Source: Metabacillus litoralis (GTDB lineage: Bacteria; Bacillota; Bacilli; Bacillales; Bacillaceae). Taken from it: 64,000 nt of DNA. Position numbers and translations under genes: made by a program. Position 1 is the first letter of the stretch. The number at the start of each line of letters is the position of its first letter. The DNA lies in the NCBI RefSeq assembly GCF_020524045.1, contig NZ_JAIVKL010000001.1, forward strand, positions 310,001 to 374,000, read 5' to 3'. This document shows positions 40,090 to 47,477 of the stretch, piece by piece. A model generated the notes under the pieces. That model worked only from the letters and a program-made list of their open reading frames with translations. It was not told the origin of the DNA and ran no database searches.

Positions 40090-40359
40090 TTATCCTATAA
40101 ACCTATTTAGGTTTCCAAAGATATCTTGCGCATAAGATACAAGTGTTGTAAGCATCCAAGGACCAAAGAAGATTAAGCCTAGTAAAACAGCTACTATTTT
40201 TGGAATAAATGCAAGGGTTTGTTCTTGTATTTGAGTAGTTGCTTGAAAAATACTTACAACAAGTCCGATAACTAAGGCTAACAATAATAGTGGTCCACAA
40301 ATAATTAATGTCGTATATACAGCTTTTTCTGCTAGAGAAATGACAAACTCTGAACTCAT
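40090..40359 (-). CDS. fliQ: Flagellar export protein FliQ
   Basis: An 89-residue protein with two membrane helices and the conserved middle VSIFQATTQIQEQTLAFIPK. Gate component together with FliP and FliR. It starts 15 nt after fliP. Confidence 0.96.
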   Translation of the reverse strand: MSSEFVISLAEKAVYTTLIICGPLLLLALVIGLVVSIFQATTQIQEQTLAFIPKIVAVLLGLIFFGPWMLTTLVSYAQDIFGNLNRFIG

Positions 40360-40374
40360 TTATTCTCACCCGTT

Positions 40375-41040
40375 CTAAAAACTTTGTAACAACGATTTAA
40401 TAATTAAATACCATCCATCAACTAAAACAAATAACAGTATTTTAAAAGGTAATGAAATCATGACTGGAGGAAGCATCATCATACCCATAGACATTAAAAC
40501 ACTGGCAACAACCATATCGATAACCAAAAAAGGGATAAAAATCATAAATCCAATTTGAAAGGCTGTTTTGATTTCACTAATTGCAAATGCAGGTACAAGT
40601 GCAGTTAGCGGAATATCTTCTACTGATTGTGGCTTTTCAATACCAGCATAATTTAGAAATAATGATAAATCCTTTTGTCTAGTATGCTTACTCATAAATT
40701 CCTTAAAAGGAATTGCTGCACGCTCATACGCCTCTTCTAATTGTATTTCCTCATTAAAAAGAGGTGTTAAGGCTTGTTCGTTTACTTCTGAGAATGTTGG
40801 TGCCATAATGAAAAAGGTTAAAAATAAGGCAATACCAATTAATATTTGATTTGGTGGCATTTGTTGTGTAGCTAATGATGTACGAACAAACGAAAGGACA
40901 ATAATAATTCTTGTGAAACACGTCATTAGTATTAAAATACTTGGGGCAATTGATAATACTGTTAATAACAATAGTAATTTTACAGAAGTGCTTACGCTCT
41001 CTGCATCACTATTATTAAAAAACTCCATAAACTCATTCAT
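40375..41040 (-). CDS. fliP: Flagellar export protein FliP
   Basis: A 221-residue gate protein with four main membrane helices and the family stretches CFTRIIIVLSFVRTSLATQQ and IPFLVIDMVVASVLMSMGMM. The start overlaps the end of fliO by 8 nt, so expression is coupled. FliP homologues often carry a cleaved signal; here the N-terminus before the first helix is short and polar. Confidence 0.96.
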   Translation of the reverse strand: MNEFMEFFNNSDAESVSTSVKLLLLLTVLSIAPSILILMTCFTRIIIVLSFVRTSLATQQMPPNQILIGIALFLTFFIMAPTFSEVNEQALTPLFNEEIQLEEAYERAAIPFKEFMSKHTRQKDLSLFLNYAGIEKPQSVEDIPLTALVPAFAISEIKTAFQIGFMIFIPFLVIDMVVASVLMSMGMMMLPPVMISLPFKILLFVLVDGWYLIIKSLLQSF

Positions 41041-41722
41041 GCTTGCTTAAACCCTTTCTTTTAACATCCTCAAGCTGTTTTGCACGTTCATCCTTTAACT
41101 TTTTTAACTGTTCATTAAATTGTAATGAAAATGTTTGACTAGATTTTGGTTCAAGTTTTTTTTGATTTTTAGTGAAAGTCGTCATAACTTTATTCACTAA
41201 ATCTTTTGGTTCGACTATTTGATCTTGTTTACGTTCAAACTCTTCAATCAAATTCTGACTTTCTTCTTCATCATCTATTTCTTTTAATAAGGTAATAGAT
41301 TCTCCCACACCTACCACTAAAACTCGATTTCCAACTTTAATCATTTGAATTGACTTGCTTTGACCAATGCTTGTACCACCTAAATTGACAATGCCTTGAC
41401 CTTGATGAAAAAGTCTATTTCTTTTTGTGATAAATTTCAACAAAAAATAAATTAAAGCAAGCACAAAAGCTAAAGCGCCAAACATTTTAATGAAATCAAA
41501 TGCTGAAACTGATACATCTGGTGTTTCAGCTTCAGATTCAGTTATTTGTTCTTCATTATTTACAGCTGGATTATCATTTTCATCTTCAATTTGATCTTGT
41601 TTCTTTATATTTTCAAATACGCTTTCATCTACTGATTCCTCCGCAAATACTACTGCTGTAGTTTGCGGAAAAATCATAAATAATAAAAACAATATGAGGT
41701 AAGTTCTATGAAGCAATTTCAC
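41033..41722 (-). CDS. fliO: FliO/FliZ flagellar assembly membrane protein
   Basis: A 229-residue protein with an apparent signal peptide (LLHRTYLILFLLFMIFPQ, cleavage possible after VVFAEE), an acidic extracellular linker, one membrane helix (FIKMFGALAFVLALIYFLLK) and a basic cytoplasmic tail with the FliO beta-domain (VNLGGTSIGQSKSIQMIKVG). It helps assemble FliP. The annotated start is GTG; a TTG two codons later has an equally good Shine-Dalgarno. Confidence 0.9.
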   Translation of the reverse strand: MKLLHRTYLILFLLFMIFPQTTAVVFAEESVDESVFENIKKQDQIEDENDNPAVNNEEQITESEAETPDVSVSAFDFIKMFGALAFVLALIYFLLKFITKRNRLFHQGQGIVNLGGTSIGQSKSIQMIKVGNRVLVVGVGESITLLKEIDDEEESQNLIEEFERKQDQIVEPKDLVNKVMTTFTKNQKKLEPKSSQTFSLQFNEQLKKLKDERAKQLEDVKRKGLSKHE

Positions 41723-41729
41723 TCCACCT

Positions 41730-42092
41730 TTAGCTTAATGTTTTTCCGATAGCCTCTAAAACACGATCTGCTTGGAATGGTTTTACAATGAAATCTTTAG
41801 CTCCAGCTTGAATTGCATCAATGACCATTGCTTGTTGTCCCATTGCTGAACACATTATAACTTTTGCACTACCATTAATTTGTTTAATTTCCTTCAATGC
41901 TTGAATTCCATCCATCTCAGGCATAGTAATATCCATTGTTACTAAATCAGGCTGATGTTCTTTATATTTTTCAACAGCTTGAGCACCATCTGCTGCCTCA
42001 GCAACTACTTCATAACCATTTTTTGTTAAAATATCCTTAATCATCATTCTCATAAATGCTGCATCGTCAACGATCATAATTCTGTGTGCCAT
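41730..42092 (-). CDS. cheY: Chemotaxis response regulator CheY
   Basis: A 120-residue single receiver domain with the acidic pocket (Asp9, Asp10), phosphorylated Asp54 (VTMDITMPEMDG), Thr/Ser switch region (MCSAMGQQ) and Lys (DFIVKPF). CheY-P binds FliM/FliY and, in Bacillus, promotes counter-clockwise rotation. Located right after fliY, whose product dephosphorylates it. Confidence 0.97.
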   Translation of the reverse strand: MAHRIMIVDDAAFMRMMIKDILTKNGYEVVAEAADGAQAVEKYKEHQPDLVTMDITMPEMDGIQALKEIKQINGSAKVIMCSAMGQQAMVIDAIQAGAKDFIVKPFQADRVLEAIGKTLS

Positions 42093-42119
42093 AATATCCC
42101 CACTCCTAGTTATAATTAT

Positions 42120-43349
42120 TTATTTAATTTTATTTAAACGCTCTGATTGACTAGCTATATCTGTCACACGAACCCCAAAGTTTTCATCGATAACAACAAC
42201 TTCACCTTTTGCAACAATTTTGTTGTTTACTAATATATCCACGGGTTCACCAGCTAGTTTATCTAGTTCTATGATAGAGCCGGATGATAATTCTAATATT
42301 TCTTTTACAGACCTTTTCGTTCTTCCTAATTCAACTGTTACCTTCAAAGGTATGTCTAATAACATATCAAGGTTTTGTATTTCCTGTTGTTGATATTGCA
42401 TAGGTTCAAATGATGCAAATTCAGCTGGCTTTACATTTACAGTAGGTTGCTCTCTCTGCTGTGTATATTGAGGAGGAGCTGAATACATAGGTTGATTAGG
42501 TTGCACCATTTGCTGTGATTGGTGCATATTGTGCTGTTGTTCATTAGTTTGTTGATGTTGTGGAGCTTGTTGATGTTGCTGATTGTGCTCTGATTGAGTA
42601 TTTACTACTGATTCCTCTTTAACCGCTTCTAACGTAGCTGCCTCTTGTTTAGGGTTAATTAGTTGATCAATTAAATCTTTAGCAAAATATAAAGGCAATA
42701 ATTGCATAATATTTGAATCAATTAATGTACCAATTTTAAGTCTAAAAGAAACTTGAATCATCAAATCTGAATCAGGAATATCCGCATTATCAGTTTCATT
42801 TGCATCAAGTAATTCAACTCTTGGTGGTGAAATATCTACTTTTTTATTGAAAATTGTAGACATTGATGTTGCAGCAGAACCCATCATTTGATTCATTGCT
42901 TCTTGAACGGCACTAACTTGAATTTCCCCTAACATCTCATCAGGGTTTGTTCCATCCCCACCAATCATTAGATCTGCAATGATCGCAGCATCACTTTGCT
43001 TTATAACTAGTAAGTTACTCCCAGAAAATCCCTCAGTATAATTTACTTCAATTGCAACATATGGATGTTGAAATTGATTTCCTAGTTTGCTTTTTCGAAC
43101 AACTGACACACTAGGAGTGGTAATTTCAACTTTTTGCTGCAATAGAGTTGAAAGTGCTGTTGCGGAACTACCAAAAGAGATATTCCCTATTTCTCCAATA
43201 GCATCCTCTTCCATTGCGTCAAAATAATCTTCAGTTTTAAGTTGATCATTTTCACTTTCATTTGTCTCATCAGAGTTATTATTATCATCACTCGAACCTT
43301 TTAAAAGAGCATCAATTTCATCCTGTGATAACATTCCATCACTCACCAT
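42120..43349 (-). CDS. fliY: Flagellar switch protein and CheY-P phosphatase FliY
   Basis: Combines a CheY-P-binding N-terminus (MLSQDEIDALLKGSS), a CheC-like phosphatase with two active helices (GEIGNISFGSSATALS and VQEAMNQMMGSAATSMS), a Gln/His-rich linker (about 42440-42600) and a C-terminal FliN/SpoA domain (LDMLLDIPLKVTVELGRTKR, ELDKLAGEPVDILVN). I use ATG 43349 (MVSDGM), preceded by GAGAGGTG and overlapping fliM by 11 nt. Length 409 residues, somewhat longer than B. subtilis FliY because of the linker. Confidence 0.95.
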   Translation of the reverse strand: MVSDGMLSQDEIDALLKGSSDDNNNSDETNESENDQLKTEDYFDAMEEDAIGEIGNISFGSSATALSTLLQQKVEITTPSVSVVRKSKLGNQFQHPYVAIEVNYTEGFSGSNLLVIKQSDAAIIADLMIGGDGTNPDEMLGEIQVSAVQEAMNQMMGSAATSMSTIFNKKVDISPPRVELLDANETDNADIPDSDLMIQVSFRLKIGTLIDSNIMQLLPLYFAKDLIDQLINPKQEAATLEAVKEESVVNTQSEHNQQHQQAPQHQQTNEQQHNMHQSQQMVQPNQPMYSAPPQYTQQREQPTVNVKPAEFASFEPMQYQQQEIQNLDMLLDIPLKVTVELGRTKRSVKEILELSSGSIIELDKLAGEPVDILVNNKIVAKGEVVVIDENFGVRVTDIASQSERLNKIK

Positions 43350-44337
43350 CTTCGTCACCTCTCGATAAGTGGTCAATAATTTGAACCGCTATTTTTTTGT
43401 TTAATTTCCCTGGTTGTCCAGTAAACTTTGGCTTATCACCAATTTTAACTACCAATGGTTGGTCGATGGAGCTATCTAATTGAATCACATCTCCAATTTG
43501 CAGTTGAAGAAAATCCTGAATTGATAAATCGGAAGACCCTAATTGAGCAGATACCGTAAGATCGGCCAAATGTATTTGCTTTTTTAGTGCTTCAATTTCA
43601 ACTGGTTTTGGTTCTTTTCTATCTGACTGCATCCAGTAATGTCCTGATAGCTTAGGTATGATTGGTTCAAGTACAACATGTGGTATACATAAGTTAATCA
43701 TACCACTCGTGTCTCCTACTTGAATGTTTAGTGATATAACAACGACCGTTTCGTTTGGAGAAACCATTTGTAGAAACTGTGGATTAACTTCAAATTCCGA
43801 CATCATCGGCTCAATTTCAATTAAAGAATCCCATGCTTCTGTATAATTTTCTAGGGCTTTATCAAAAATATTCGAGATAATTTTTGTCTCAATTTCTGTT
43901 AAATTCTCAATTTTATTCACACTAGAACCTAATCCCCCCATAACCCGATCCATCATCGCGTAAGCTATATTAGGATTAACTTCCATTAGAACTCTTCCTT
44001 CTAAAGGTTGAACCTCAAATACATTTAGAAATGTCACCTTAGGAATTGAACGTATAAACTCTTCATATGGCAACTGATCTACAGATCCAACGGCTATTTG
44101 GATATATGTTCTTAATTGTGCTGAAAAATGTGTTGTTAATAATCTTGCAAAGTTATCATGAATTCTTGTTAAGCTTCTAATTTGATCTTTCGAGAACCTC
44201 AAAGCTCTTTTAAAATCATAAACCTTTACTTTCTTACTTGTTTCTTCTTTTTTCAGTTCATCTGCATCCATCTCACCAGTGGAAATAGCAGATAGCAAGG
44301 CATCAATTTCACTTTGTGATAAGATATCACCCGCCAA
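43339..44337 (-). CDS. fliM: Flagellar motor switch protein FliM
   Basis: C-ring protein that binds CheY-P through its N-terminal LSQSEIDALLSAIS motif. The middle CheC-like domain (VNPNIAYAMMDRVMGG) and the C-terminal SpoA domain (LQIGDVIQLDSSIDQPLVVK) are present. I start it at TTG 44337, because AGGAGG lies 7 nt upstream and the in-frame GTG three codons earlier overlaps that Shine-Dalgarno. Length about 332 residues, as in B. subtilis. Confidence 0.95.
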   Translation of the reverse strand: MAGDILSQSEIDALLSAISTGEMDADELKKEETSKKVKVYDFKRALRFSKDQIRSLTRIHDNFARLLTTHFSAQLRTYIQIAVGSVDQLPYEEFIRSIPKVTFLNVFEVQPLEGRVLMEVNPNIAYAMMDRVMGGLGSSVNKIENLTEIETKIISNIFDKALENYTEAWDSLIEIEPMMSEFEVNPQFLQMVSPNETVVVISLNIQVGDTSGMINLCIPHVVLEPIIPKLSGHYWMQSDRKEPKPVEIEALKKQIHLADLTVSAQLGSSDLSIQDFLQLQIGDVIQLDSSIDQPLVVKIGDKPKFTGQPGKLNKKIAVQIIDHLSRGDEDGE

Positions 44338-44371
44338 AGTTTTCACCTCCTATTTTAATGATTCATAAACT

Positions 44372-44800
44372 CTATTGAAGGATATAGGAAGTGGTATAAA
44401 CCTTATTGACCTTGCCTTCTTGCATTAATTCATTTATTTTTTGTTTCAATATATTTTTAAAATTGTCCATGCCTTCTTTGCCTTCCATTTGTTCAGTGGT
44501 CATATTACCTAACTCTGAAATAATAATATCTCGAACCTGGAACTCACGTTGTGTTAATTCTTCTTTTGCCTTTTTTGAATCTGTTTCAATTTTAAATGAC
44601 AAACGTACTATATTACCACTGGATAAATTTGTAGTGATCTCTGGAATATCAACAGATGCTTCAACAACTTCCTTTGCTGACGGTTGTTTATGCTCATCTT
44701 CATCTCCTAAAAATTTCATAACTACAACTAGTGCTGTAACTCCAATTAGTGTAATAGATACGATAATGACAAGCATAATACTTAATAGCTTTTTATTCAT
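44372..44800 (-). CDS. fliL: Flagellar basal body-associated protein FliL
   Basis: A 142-residue single-pass membrane protein: N-terminal helix (LLSIMLVIIVSITLIGVTALVV) and an extracytoplasmic stomatin-like FliL domain. It sits by the stator and affects torque. Its ATG overlaps the end of flbD/swrD by 8 nt and has a GGAGGT Shine-Dalgarno inside that gene. Confidence 0.94.
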   Translation of the reverse strand: MNKKLLSIMLVIIVSITLIGVTALVVVMKFLGDEDEHKQPSAKEVVEASVDIPEITTNLSSGNIVRLSFKIETDSKKAKEELTQREFQVRDIIISELGNMTTEQMEGKEGMDNFKNILKQKINELMQEGKVNKVYTTSYILQ

Positions 44801-45014
44801 CGTCCAATACCTCCGAGCCCTTCCTTAGCGACAAAACATTAATCTTATGATAAAATAATTCGATTTTCTTACAAACCTCTTGTTCAGATTCCTTAACAAC
44901 ATACTTATGACTGTTAGTTAAAGTAATCGTAGTATCAGGAAATGATTCAACAACTTCTATAAATAATGCATTTAAAGAAAAAGACTTTCCGTTCAATCTA
45001 GTTAATTGGATCAT
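44793..45014 (-). CDS. swrD: SwrD (FlbD family) motility protein
   Basis: A 73-residue protein starting MIQLTRLNGKSFSLNALFIE, then PDTTITLTNSHKYVVKES, the FlbD/YlzI family pattern. In B. subtilis SwrD raises flagellar torque and is needed for swarming. No Shine-Dalgarno is visible before its ATG; instead a hairpin (45024-45058) ends 9 nt upstream. It lies 55 nt after flgE, one of the few real gaps inside this part of the operon. Confidence 0.93.
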   Translation of the reverse strand: MIQLTRLNGKSFSLNALFIEVVESFPDTTITLTNSHKYVVKESEQEVCKKIELFYHKINVLSLRKGSEVLDDE

Positions 45015-45023
45015 AGATTTATA

Positions 45024-45058
45024 AGGGCTGATTATATCATAAGTAGATAGTCAGCCCT
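45024..45058 (-). promoter_or_regulatory. Hairpin immediately upstream of swrD
   Basis: AGGGCTGA (45024-45031) and TCAGCCCT (45051-45058) form a perfect 8-bp stem with a 19-nt loop in the flgE-swrD gap. On the minus strand only TATAAATCT separates it from the swrD ATG, with no U run, so it is not a clean terminator. It would cover the place where a Shine-Dalgarno should be. Confidence 0.65.
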
Positions 45059-45069
45059 ATCCCCCTTTA

Positions 45070-46584
45070 TTAACGTTTTAAGCCCATTAGCTCTTGTAGG
45101 ATCTCGTCTGAGGTTGTAATTATTTTCGTATTTGATTGGAATCCACGTTGAGCGACAATCATTTCTGTAAATTCTTCAGATAAATCCACGTTTGACATCT
45201 CTAATGCACCAGCAATTATAGAAGCTGCTCCATCTTGTCCAGCTATATTTAATTCGTTAAGCTGAATTCCATTATTATTTTTATCTATAGAACCTGAATT
45301 TGCTGTTTGTTTAAATAAGTTTCCACCTAATTTTTCAAGACCACCTGGATTTGCAAACATTGCCACTCTAATTTGTCCTGCTAGGTTTAACTCACCCTTC
45401 TTGTTAACAAATGTAACAGTACCATCTGGTCCAATACTAAAGCTTTGAGCATCTAATGGTATTTGAATTAATCCTGCATCACCACTAAGTTTGTTTGAAA
45501 ATTTTGGATCTTGTAAGTCTGAAGCAAGTGATTCAAAGTTCACAACACCTTGACCGATTTTCTCTAAGTCAACCATGTAATTGTTTAATGTTGAAATTAA
45601 GTCGTTCATTTGTGTTAATGTATTATTCGGCACTACATTACCTTGACCTGGTCCAGCAGTTGGATAAGTCCCAGCAATTGAATTTACAATTGTTGTGAAT
45701 TCTTTAACGATCGCTCCTGTTGGCTGGGCATTATTAAATGCAGTTACTGCACCATTTAGATTAGGAGCATTTACACTAGTACGAAATCCTGTTGCAACTG
45801 TATTAAATCCAGTGGCTGCTGTGTTAAACTGTCCTAATACTGAAGTTAAAGCATTATATGAGCTAACCATTACGTTATATAAAGGACCATTTGTTGCAGG
45901 TGCTTCATTTTTATTGTAATTAGATTGTGCATCGCTGTATTCCTGATAAACATTCATTAAATCATTGGCTTGCTTTGATATATCTTCTAAACTTGTTGTC
46001 ATATTACCAAATGGTGTTGTGAAATTACCTATTCCATTCAATGCATTTTGAGATTTCGTGATCGCTTGGGCAGTTGGAACAGTCTTTTGACCTGCTTCAC
46101 CAACAACTAACATCCCTTCAGCTGTTACTAGATAGCCTCGATCATCTAAATATAAATTGCCTGATCTAGTATAATTCATATCTACTGCACCATCAATGGC
46201 ACCGATGATTAAGTTATTTCCAACTTGATTTCCTTGGTCAATATTGATTTTACTAATGTCATTTATTGTAGCAACTGGTATAAATCCATCTCCCGCTAAC
46301 GCAACATCCAATGTTCTTGAAGTTGTCTGTGTTGAACCTGATGTATGAATAGTATCAATTGAATTAATTTTCGAACCAAGACCAATTTGCTGTGGATTTG
46401 TACCTGCTTGAGTTTGTGTCGCTGCTGAAGCACCAGAGATTTGTTGGTTAACAAGGTCAGCAAAAGTTGTACGTGATTTTTTAAATCCATAAGTATTAAC
46501 GTTTGCAATATTATTTCCAATGACATCTAGCTTTGTTTGAAAGTTTTTCATCCCACTTATTCCAGAATATAATGAACGTAACAT
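45070..46584 (-). CDS. flgE: Flagellar hook protein FlgE with a large internal insertion
   Basis: Hook subunit with the N-terminal rod-type motif (MLRSLYSGISGMKNFQTKLD then VIGNNIANVNTYGFKKSR) and C-terminal ALEMSNVDLSEEFTEMIVAQ and TTSDEILQELMGLKR. At 504 residues it is nearly twice the length I recall for B. subtilis FlgE (264). The extra part, about residues 164-370, is Asn/Thr/Gln-rich, largely predicted helical, and contains a near repeat FNTAATGFNTVATGF. Conserved sequence resumes at AQSFSIGPDGTVTFVN. The reading frame is intact and base use matches neighbours, so this looks like a surface-exposed domain and not an error. It has a good Shine-Dalgarno and lies between the TIGR02530 gene and swrD. 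Confidence 0.93.
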   Translation of the reverse strand: MLRSLYSGISGMKNFQTKLDVIGNNIANVNTYGFKKSRTTFADLVNQQISGASAATQTQAGTNPQQIGLGSKINSIDTIHTSGSTQTTSRTLDVALAGDGFIPVATINDISKINIDQGNQVGNNLIIGAIDGAVDMNYTRSGNLYLDDRGYLVTAEGMLVVGEAGQKTVPTAQAITKSQNALNGIGNFTTPFGNMTTSLEDISKQANDLMNVYQEYSDAQSNYNKNEAPATNGPLYNVMVSSYNALTSVLGQFNTAATGFNTVATGFRTSVNAPNLNGAVTAFNNAQPTGAIVKEFTTIVNSIAGTYPTAGPGQGNVVPNNTLTQMNDLISTLNNYMVDLEKIGQGVVNFESLASDLQDPKFSNKLSGDAGLIQIPLDAQSFSIGPDGTVTFVNKKGELNLAGQIRVAMFANPGGLEKLGGNLFKQTANSGSIDKNNNGIQLNELNIAGQDGAASIIAGALEMSNVDLSEEFTEMIVAQRGFQSNTKIITTSDEILQELMGLKR

Positions 46585-46664
46585 TTATTTTCTCTCCCTT
46601 TTTTTCATATAATAAGCTGCTTCTATCATTCCACAGCTATTGGCCTCCGATATCGGTCCAGCCA

Positions 46665-47030
46665 TTAATCCATAATAATTGCCCCATTGATGTTCGTGAA
46701 CATTTGGGCTTTTGCTTCTTCACGATCCATTGCTGTAATAACTGTGTTACTTTTAGCATTAATAATTAAGGCTGCTTCACTGACAAGTACAAGTGAATCT
46801 TGAACACCTTTTTTTCTAGCCTCTGTCATTTTTTCCCCTATAGATGACCATTCATCATCTGTAAGAGTAATATGTCTTTCTACTAGTCTTTCTTGTGCGT
46901 GTTTGCTTATTTTTAACTCTGAATTCACAAGTTCATTGTTTAATAACTGTTTAAAATCTTCGTTGTGTGTCCTTGACAGGTTTCGAGATTTGATTGGATG
47001 ATAATGTAAATTGTCAATTTTTATTGACAT
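46665..47030 (-). CDS. Flagellar operon protein, TIGR02530 (flg_new) family
   Basis: A 121-residue protein with the family core LKISKHAQERLVERHITLTD, then a MTEARKKGVQDSLVLV segment and AMDREEAKAQMFTNINGAII. The family is known from flagellar operons of Bacillales and clostridia, always near flgD, but its function is undescribed to my knowledge; I do not remember it in the B. subtilis 168 operon. It starts 9 nt after flgD, with no clear Shine-Dalgarno, so translation may depend on flgD. Possibly a hook-assembly accessory factor; that is inference. Confidence 0.88.
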   Translation of the reverse strand: MSIKIDNLHYHPIKSRNLSRTHNEDFKQLLNNELVNSELKISKHAQERLVERHITLTDDEWSSIGEKMTEARKKGVQDSLVLVSEAALIINAKSNTVITAMDREEAKAQMFTNINGAIIMD

Positions 47031-47039
47031 AAAATTTAT

Positions 47040-47465
47040 TTACTCTGGCTTTGATACTTTCATTACATGATCGCTTGAAATTTCTTTATCATTATCAAGC
47101 ACCAACATAATGCCAGCTTCTGTTTTCTTAATAGAAGTTACTACACCAATCCCTGTCTCTGCTTCGCTGTTTTTCCAATCAACTTTTTTACCAATCATTT
47201 CTGAATATTTAAGAATTGAATCACTTTGATTTTGTACCTTAATAAACTTTTCCATCATACTTGCCATATTTGTTGTTTGTTCCAGTGTGGAAAATTGCGC
47301 CATTTGTGCGATGAATTCTTTATCTTCCATTGGATTTAAAGGATCTTGATTTTGAAGTTGTGTCATCAAGATTTTCAAAAATTCATCTTTGCCTAAATTT
47401 GAACTTCCTGTCCTTGTAGCAGATGGTTTATTAGCTATAAGTAAACTAGGATCAATTGATGTCAT
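47040..47465 (-). CDS. flgD: Hook-capping/assembly protein FlgD
   Basis: A 141-residue short FlgD (YlxG) with the conserved N-terminus LGKDEFLKILMTQLQNQDPL then NPMEDKEFIAQMAQFSTLEQ, and a small C-terminal beta part. It caps the growing hook and lets FlgE subunits fold. Unlike FlgE and FliK it has a normal length. It lies 12 nt after fliK. Confidence 0.95.
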   Translation of the reverse strand: MTSIDPSLLIANKPSATRTGSSNLGKDEFLKILMTQLQNQDPLNPMEDKEFIAQMAQFSTLEQTTNMASMMEKFIKVQNQSDSILKYSEMIGKKVDWKNSEAETGIGVVTSIKKTEAGIMLVLDNDKEISSDHVMKVSKPE

Positions 47466-47477
47466 TTTTAACCCTCC

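Noticed and set aside
40103-40369. 88-codon open frame overlapping fliQ in another frame
   Set aside because: Shadow of fliQ, whose sequence and Shine-Dalgarno are clear.
44406-44828. 140-codon open frame on the plus strand opposite fliL
   Set aside because: It is the antisense shadow of the conserved fliL and swrD genes, with no Shine-Dalgarno or family match.
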